Part shown: positions 57,850 through 64,000 of the stretch, one piece after another
Layout of the letters: every line of letters starts with the position of its first letter
Numbering within the stretch: the stretch's first letter is position 1
Assembly: GCA_011033025.1 (NCBI GenBank)
Contig: WFMF01000206.1
Location: 124,001-188,000, forward strand
Direction of reading: 5' to 3'
From: Beroe forskalii
Lineage: Eukaryota > Ctenophora > Nuda > Beroida > Beroidae
Length of the DNA stretch: 64,000 nt
Notes under the pieces: model-generated
Seen by the model: the letters and a program-made list of their open reading frames with translations, nothing else
Databases searched by the model: none
Told to the model about the DNA's origin: nothing
Position numbers and translations under genes: made by a program

Positions 57850-60800
57850 AGGGGGGGAGGTAAGGCAAACTTTGGCAAACTATGGCAAACTTTGGCAAAC
57901 ACTTTATTTGGCAAACTCCAAAAAAAGTGGAAGCATTTGCCAAAGTTTGCCAAAGTTTGCCAAAAATAAACTACCTTTTTGAGCACTTTGGCAACACTTT
58001 AGGTACCCATAATATGCTATTCAAGGATGCTGAATCGATTCCCAAGGCCTGTTTCACATTTTGACGTTATCCAGAAGCTGTAGCAGAGACCACATCCACA
58101 TTGAATAGAGTAGTAGGCTAGAGTAACAAATACGATATTTCATTACCTCTTACTTTAAGTTTAATGCATTTAAGTACTGAGTAGTCCGACCAACGGATCA
58201 AATAGTTGTATGAAGCCCTAAAACCGAAGCATCTACGCTACATAAGCAACCTAAAATCAATGGTAAGGCCCACCGTAACCGCTGGTCACCAGTTTCCATG
58301 GATTCCTGCAGCATAACCCAACACAACGGTGTTGAGAATGCTAATTGCCTAGTAAAGGCTTAGTGGCGCCTAGTGGAGGCTGGGTTGAGCCTAGTGGAGG
58401 CTGCATGGAGCCTAGTGGAGGCTGTGTGACGCCTAGTGGAGGGCGGAGGCTGAGTGGAGCCTAGTGGAGGCTGCGTGGAGCCTAGTGGAGGCTGTGTGGT
58501 GCCTAGTGGAGGCTGAATGGAGCCTAGTGGTGGCTGAGTGGAGACTAGTCGAGGCTGAATGGTGCCTAGTGTATTTTGGTTGGAGCCTAGTGGAGGCTGA
58601 GTGGAGACTGAGTAGAGTCTAATGAAGGCTATGTGGAGCCTAGTGGAGGATAAGTGGAGCCTAGTAGAGGCTGGGTGGAGCTCAGTGGAGGCCGAGTGGA
58701 GCCTAGTGGTCAGTGGAGGCTGTGTGGAGCCTAGTAGAGGCTGGGTGGAACCTAGTAGAGGCTGAATGGAGCCTAGTGGAGGCTGAGTGGAGCCTAGTGG
58801 AGGCTGAGTGGAACCTAGTGGTCCAGTGGAGGCTGAGTGGAGCCTAGTTGAGGCTGGTTGGAGTCTAGTGGAGGCTGTGTGGAGCCAAGTGGAGGCTGAG
58901 TGAAGCCTAGTGGAGGCTGGATGGAGCCTAGTGGAGGCTGAGTGTTGCCTAGTGGAGGGTGTATGGAGACTAGTGGAGGCCGAGTGGAGCCTGAAAGGAG
59001 CCTAGTGGAGGCTGTGTGGGGCCTAGTGGAAGCTGAGTGGAGCCTAGTTGAGCCTGGTGGAGGCCTAGTGGAAGCTGAGTGGTGCCTAATGGAGGCCAAG
59101 TGGAGCCTTGTGGAGGCTGAGTGGAGCCTAGTGGAGGCTGAATGGAGTCTAGTGGAAGCCGAGTGGAGGCTGAGTGGTGCCTAGTGGAGGCCAAGTGGAG
59201 CCTTGTGGAGGCTGAGTGGAGCCTAGTGGAGGCTGATTGGAGCCAAGTGGAGATAGAACGGAGACTAGTGGAGGCTGAGTGATTTCTAGTGGATGCTGAG
59301 TGGAGCCTAGAGGAGGCTGTGTGGAGCCTAGTAGAGGCTGAGTGGAGCCTAGTGGATTTTGGTTAGAGCCTAGTGGAGGCTGAGTGGAAACTAAGTGGAG
59401 CCTTATGGAGGCTGTGTGGAGCCTTATGTGACTGATTGGAACCTAGTGGTCAGTGGAGGCTGAGTGGGGCCTAGTGGAGGCTGAATGGAGCCTAGTGGAG
59501 GCGGAGTGGAGCCTAGTAGAGGCTGGGTGGAGCTCAGTGGAGGCCGAGTTGAGCCTAGTGGTCAGTGGAGGCTGTGTGGAGCCTAGTAGAGGCTGGGTGG
59601 AACCTAGTAGAGGCTGAATGGAGCCTAGTGGAGGCTGAGTGGAGTCTAATGGAGGCTGAGTGGAACCTAGTGGCGGCTGAGAGGTGGCTGAGTAGAGCCT
59701 AGTAGAGGCTGAGTGAAGCCTAGTGGAGGCTGAATAGAGCCTAGTGGAGGCTGAGTGGAGTCTAGTGGAGGCTGAATGGAGTCTAGTGGAGGCTTAGTGA
59801 GTAAGTGGAACCTAGTGGCAGCTGTGGGGCCAGTGGTCCAGTGGAGTCTGAGTGGAGCCTAGTTGAGGCTGAGTGAAGCCTAGTGGAGGCTGGATGGAGC
59901 CTAGTGGAGGCTGATTGGTGCCTAGTGGAGGGTGTATGGAGACTAGTGGAGGCCGAGTGGAGCCTGAAAGGAGCCTAGTGGAGGCTGTGTGGGGCCTAGT
60001 GGAGGCTACTTGGTGCCTAGTGGAGGCTGAATGGAGCCTAGTGGAGGCCGAGTGGAGGCTGAGTGGTGCCTAGTGGAGGCCAAGTTGAGCCTTGTGGAGG
60101 CTGAGTGGAGCCTAGTGGAGGCTGAATGGAGTCTAGTGGAGGCCGAGTGGAGGCTGAGTGGTGCCTAGTGTAGGTCAAGTGGAGCCTTGTGGAGGCTGAG
60201 TGGAGCCTAGTGGAAGCTGAATGGAGCCAAGTGGAGATAGAACGGAGACTAGTGGAGGCTGAGTGATTTCTAGTGGATGCTGAGTGGAGCCTAGAAGAGG
60301 CTGTGGGAGCCTAGTAGAGGCTGAGTGGAGCCTAGTGGAGTCTGAGTGGAGGATAGTTGAGCTGTCTGAACGTTTGAATCTATAAATTGATTTTAGTGCA
60401 CATTTTACCAGTTTTATGGAGGCTAATTGATTTAGGCTCCACACAGCCTCCAAATAGCGTCCATAAATTAATTGATGTTATATTTTATTTACCGTTGAGG
60501 CTAATGGGGGCTAATTCTTCCTACTTCATTGGAGGCTAGTGGAGGTGAAACCAAAATTTTAGCCTCCATTGAGGCTGAGCGGAGGCTAATGGAGGCTAAT
60601 TAGCCACCACAGTGGAGGCTATTTTTCGAAAATTAGCCAATTGCAACCATAAGCCTCCATGGAGGCTTATTCTTGAAATTAGCCTCCACTCGACCACTCA
60701 GCCTCCATGGATGTTAATGAAGGCTAATGTTGGTTATATTCCTGTGGTACAATTTTGCCAAAGACACGTTATCTGATGAACTAGTACTCTATTAGTAGAT

Positions 60801-61218
60801 AGTAGATACATGGATCCATGCCTTGGAATTATAAAGATCTCTTTTCTTGAACCAAAAGGTTATCGAAATTTTGTAAGCCTGGTCGTTTACGATAACTTTT
60901 TGTGAACAATGGGGTGCTTGCAGAGGGAAGTTCCAGGCGTGGAAACCAGTAAAGCCTCCAAGGGGAAGGTATGAATGAAAATTAAGCATTGGAAATCGAT
61001 TCAGCTCCCTCAAAAACCATTATGCACACGTCCTGCATGCACAGTGGACAAGAAATCAGAAATAACAAAATTTTTGAGGTATTTTTGGCAAACTTTGGCA
61101 AATTTTGGCAAACTTTGGCAAACTATGGCAAACTTTGGCAAACACCTTTTTTGGCAAACTCCAAAAAAAGTGGAAGCGTTTGCCAAACTTTGCCAAAGTT
61201 TGCCTTACCCCCCCCCCT
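57850..61218. mobile_element. Possible element with (T)GGCAAACTT palindromic ends around a minisatellite
   Basis: The left AGGGGGGGAGGTAAGGCAAA and its inverse near 61218 are inverted. Each end carries tandem TTTGGCAAAC blocks and their inverse around AACTCCAAAAAAAGTGGAAG. TATAC flanks both ends, a possible 5-bp duplication. The poly-G ends make the boundaries imprecise. Confidence 0.55.
58355..60365. repeat. 21-bp minisatellite (about 2 kb)
   Basis: About 90 units of GGAGGCTGAGTGGAGCCTAG(T) with many single-base variants and some 42-bp higher-order variants. Stretches such as 58960-59080 and 59930-60070 are near duplicates. Open frames in it are repeat translations. A diverged tail with GGAGGCTAATGGAGGCTAAT and inverted AGCCTCCAT runs to about 60735. 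Confidence 0.92.
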
Positions 61219-61224
61219 TATACA

Positions 61225-61990
61225 TTACAATCTTGAAAAATACAACCCATATAACAATTCCTTAATAATTTTTCTTGAAACACAATAAAAATAAATTATG
61301 ACAAAAAAACAAATACTAATCAGGAACAAATTCTGTCCCAAGTTGTTTTGACTTTTTCCAAAAGTTTTTTAGCCCAAAAAATCGATGTAGCTACTTTCCA
61401 GGGTGGGTAATGTGCCAAAAAATCGTTTTTAGTTAAGGAGGAGCCAACTGACCTGAGAACAATCCTTACTTAGCTCAGGACTCAGGAGGGTCATATTGAC
61501 TTTGATTTGCATTTGAAAGAAGTACAATGACTATGTTTATGTAAGACTTGTTGATAAACATAAGCCCCAAAATGGTCAAGAACAGAGTTATGAGCAAGAA
61601 TCTTACTTGTGGGCACCAGCAATACATAACAGGGGTGATTTTTGTATCTTGGCTAAGGAAGGTCGCAGAAACCTCGTTTTGGTCTTAAAAGAAGCACATT
61701 AGCCATGTTTATGTACAAATTTGAATTAAAAAGAAACCTTTCTTCAAGACATCAATCTGCAAGACTTTTCTCTAACTCCGTACTTGAACACCAACATGAT
61801 CCCTTCAGCTAATGCAATGTGGAGAGCAGTAGGGTCTTGGTGAGTCACACCAAGATGAGTGGTGTGCAGGCATCTTCAGTCCAATACCTACCTCAGCTTT
61901 TGGGGTGTTTAAATTGCGAGAGCTTTTTATGAGGTAGGCCCCCCAGCAGTCACCCCCTGGTACCAGGGTAAAGCACCATCAAGTGCAGTG
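61225..61990. other. Unique interval between the two satellites
   Basis: No supported exon or RNA gene. Confidence 0.4.
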
Positions 61991-62004
61991 ACCACCTGCC
62001 TGAA

Positions 62005-64000
62005 TGAAATATGAGTAGTGGTTGTGAAATAGTGAAATCAGAGGTCTGTACAACAGTACTATCAAGGTATGGTGAAATCCATAATAAACATGATAAGAAG
62101 TGGGACTAGCTCCTTCTACGATACCATCAAGGTATGAGTAGTGGTTGTGAAATAGTGAAATCAGAGGTCTGTACAACAAAAATTATCAAAGGTATGAGTA
62201 GTGATAGTGAAATAGTGAAATCAGAGTCTGTACAACAATTACTATCAAGGTATGAGTAGATTGTGAAATAGTGAAATCAGAGGTCTGTACTACAGTACTA
62301 TCAAGGTATGAGTAGTGGTTTGTGAAATAGTGAAATCAGAGGTCTGTACAGAGTACTAACAAGGTATGAGTAGTGGTTGTGAAATAGTGAAATCAGAGGT
62401 CTGTACAACAGTATATCAAGGTATGAGTAGTGATAGTGAAATGAAATCAGAGGTCTGTATTACAGTACTATCAAGGTATGAGTAGTGGTTGTGAAATAGT
62501 GAAATCAGAGGTCTGTACAACAGTACTATCAAGGTATGAGTAGTGGTTGTGAAATAGTGAAATCAGAGGTCTGTGTTACAGTACTATCAAGGTATGAGTA
62601 GTGGTTGTGAAATAGTGAAATCAGAGGTCTGTACAACAGTACTATCAAGGTATGAGTAGTGGTTGTGAAATAGTGAAATCAGAGGTCTGTACTACAGTAC
62701 TATCAAGGTATGAGTAGTGGTTGTGAAATAGTGAAATCAGAGGTCTGTACAACAGTACTATCAAGGTATGAGTAGTGGTTGAAATAGTGAAATCAGAGGT
62801 CTGTACAGTACTATCAAGGTATGAGTAGTGATTGTGAAATAGTGAAATCAGAGGTCTGTACAACAGTACTATCAAGGTATGAGTAGTGATTGTGAAATAG
62901 TGAAATCAGAGGTCTGTACTACAGTACTATCAAGGTATGAGTAGTGATAGTGAAATAGTGAAATCAGAGGTCTGTAATACAGTACTATCAAGGTATGAGT
63001 AATGGTTGTGAAATAGTGAAATCAGAGGTCTGTACAACAGTACTATCAAGGTATGAGTAGTGGTTGTGAAATAGTGAAATCAAGATCTGTACAACAGTAC
63101 TATCAAAGGTATGAGTAGTGGTTGTGAAATAGTGAAATCAGAGGTCTGTACAACAGTACTATCAAGGTATGAGTAGTGGTTGTGAAATAGTGAAATCAGA
63201 GGTCTGTACAACAGTACTATCAAGGTATGAGTAGTGGTTGTGAAATAGTGAAATCAGAGGTCTGTACAACAGTACTATCAAGGTATGAGTAGTGGTAGTG
63301 AAATAGTGAAATCAGAGGTCTGTACAACAGTACTATCAAGGTATGAGTAGTGGTTGTGAAATAGTGAAATCAGAGGTCTGTACAACAGTACTATCAAGGT
63401 ATGAGTAGTGGTTGTGAAATAGTGAAATCAGAGGTCTGTACAACAGTACTATCAAGGTATGAGTAGTGGTTGTGAAATAGTGAAATCAGAGGTCTGTACA
63501 ACAGTACTATCAAGGTATGAGTAGTGGTTGTGAAATAGTGAAATCAGAGGTCTGTACAACAGTACTATCAAGGTATGAGTAGTGGTTGTGAAATGTGAAA
63601 TACAACAGTACTATCAAGGTATGAGTAGTGGTTGTGAAATAGTGAAATCAGAGGTCTGTACAACAGTACTATCAAGGTATGAGTAGTGGTTGTGAAATAG
63701 TGAAATCAGAGGTCTGTACAACAGTACTATCAAGGTATGAGTAGTGGTTGTGAAATAGTGAAATCAGAGGTCTGTACAACAGTACTATCAAGGTATGAGT
63801 AGTGGTTGTGAAATAGTGAAATCAGAGGTCTGTACAACAGTACTATCAAGGTATGAGTAGTGGTTGTGAAATAGTGAAATCAGAGGTCTGTACAACAAGC
63901 TATCAAGGTATGGTGGTTGTGAAATAGTGAAATCGAGTCACAGTACTATCAAGGTATGAGTAGTGATTGTGAAATAGTGAAATCAGAGGTCTGTACAACA
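62005..64000. repeat. 58-bp satellite array, open at the right edge
   Basis: Unit GTATGAGTAGTGGTTGTGAA, then ATAGTGAAATCAGAGGTCTG and TACAACAGTACTATCAAG; about 34 units. Units near the left edge are divergent and indel-bearing. Those from about 63110 on are nearly identical, apart from a few deleted units near 63590 and 63895. This is as expected for an array homogenised away from its edge. Confidence 0.95.

Noticed and set aside
58815-59194. Repeat proteins on both strands of the GGAGGCTGAG array
   Set aside because: Both strands are open at once, as expected for a 21-bp tandem repeat without stop codons.
62005-64000. CRISPR array
   Set aside because: There are no unique spacers; the entire 58-bp unit repeats, and the context is an animal genome.

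Overview
The window is eukaryotic and almost certainly from an invertebrate animal. It contains spliced coding exons with GT-AG introns of up to about 11 kb. The recognisable genes (CASKIN, CYLD and a kringle protein) belong to animal families, and much of the sequence is transposon and satellite DNA. I cannot name the species.

Genes. (1) 4089-5127, plus strand: three phase-matched exons of a CYLD-like N-terminus containing a CAP-Gly domain. (2) 6483-5524, minus strand: three phase-matched exons of a conserved-looking protein I do not recognise. (3) 17633-45880, plus strand: seven exons of a CASKIN homologue (N-terminal region, ankyrin repeats, start of the SH3 domain); the rest of the gene is not seen. 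(4) 52541-54850, plus strand: an intronless secreted papain-family protease carrying two kringles and three copies of a Cys-rich module. It would lie inside a CASKIN intron if CASKIN continues to the right.

Mobile DNA. Three copies (1-3590 partial, 6673-11493, 20054-24150) of a large element have inverted terminal repeats of about 571 bp, two 21-bp minisatellites, a short conserved reading frame and nested palindromes. Two hAT-type elements (33972-39187 and 47047-48060) have perfect 8-bp target duplications. The first carries a 5'-truncated RNase H-bearing LINE and the 3' end of an L2/CR1-like LINE. Two TA-flanked MITEs (9683-10261, 42642-43420) share termini. A dispersed repeat occurs twice (about 46619-50605 and 55308-57357); each copy has different insertions, so each serves as an empty site for the other. 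From 57850 to the end the window is mainly satellite: a 21-bp minisatellite of about 2 kb, then a 58-bp satellite that runs off the right edge.

Most striking observation. In each of the three large inverted-repeat elements, one terminal arm carries a dense cluster of one-directional A-to-G (or T-to-C) changes: 18, 16 and 18 sites. Almost none of the changed A residues has a 5' G. This is the signature expected of ADAR-type adenosine deamination of the double-stranded RNA these arms would form, here fixed in genomic DNA.
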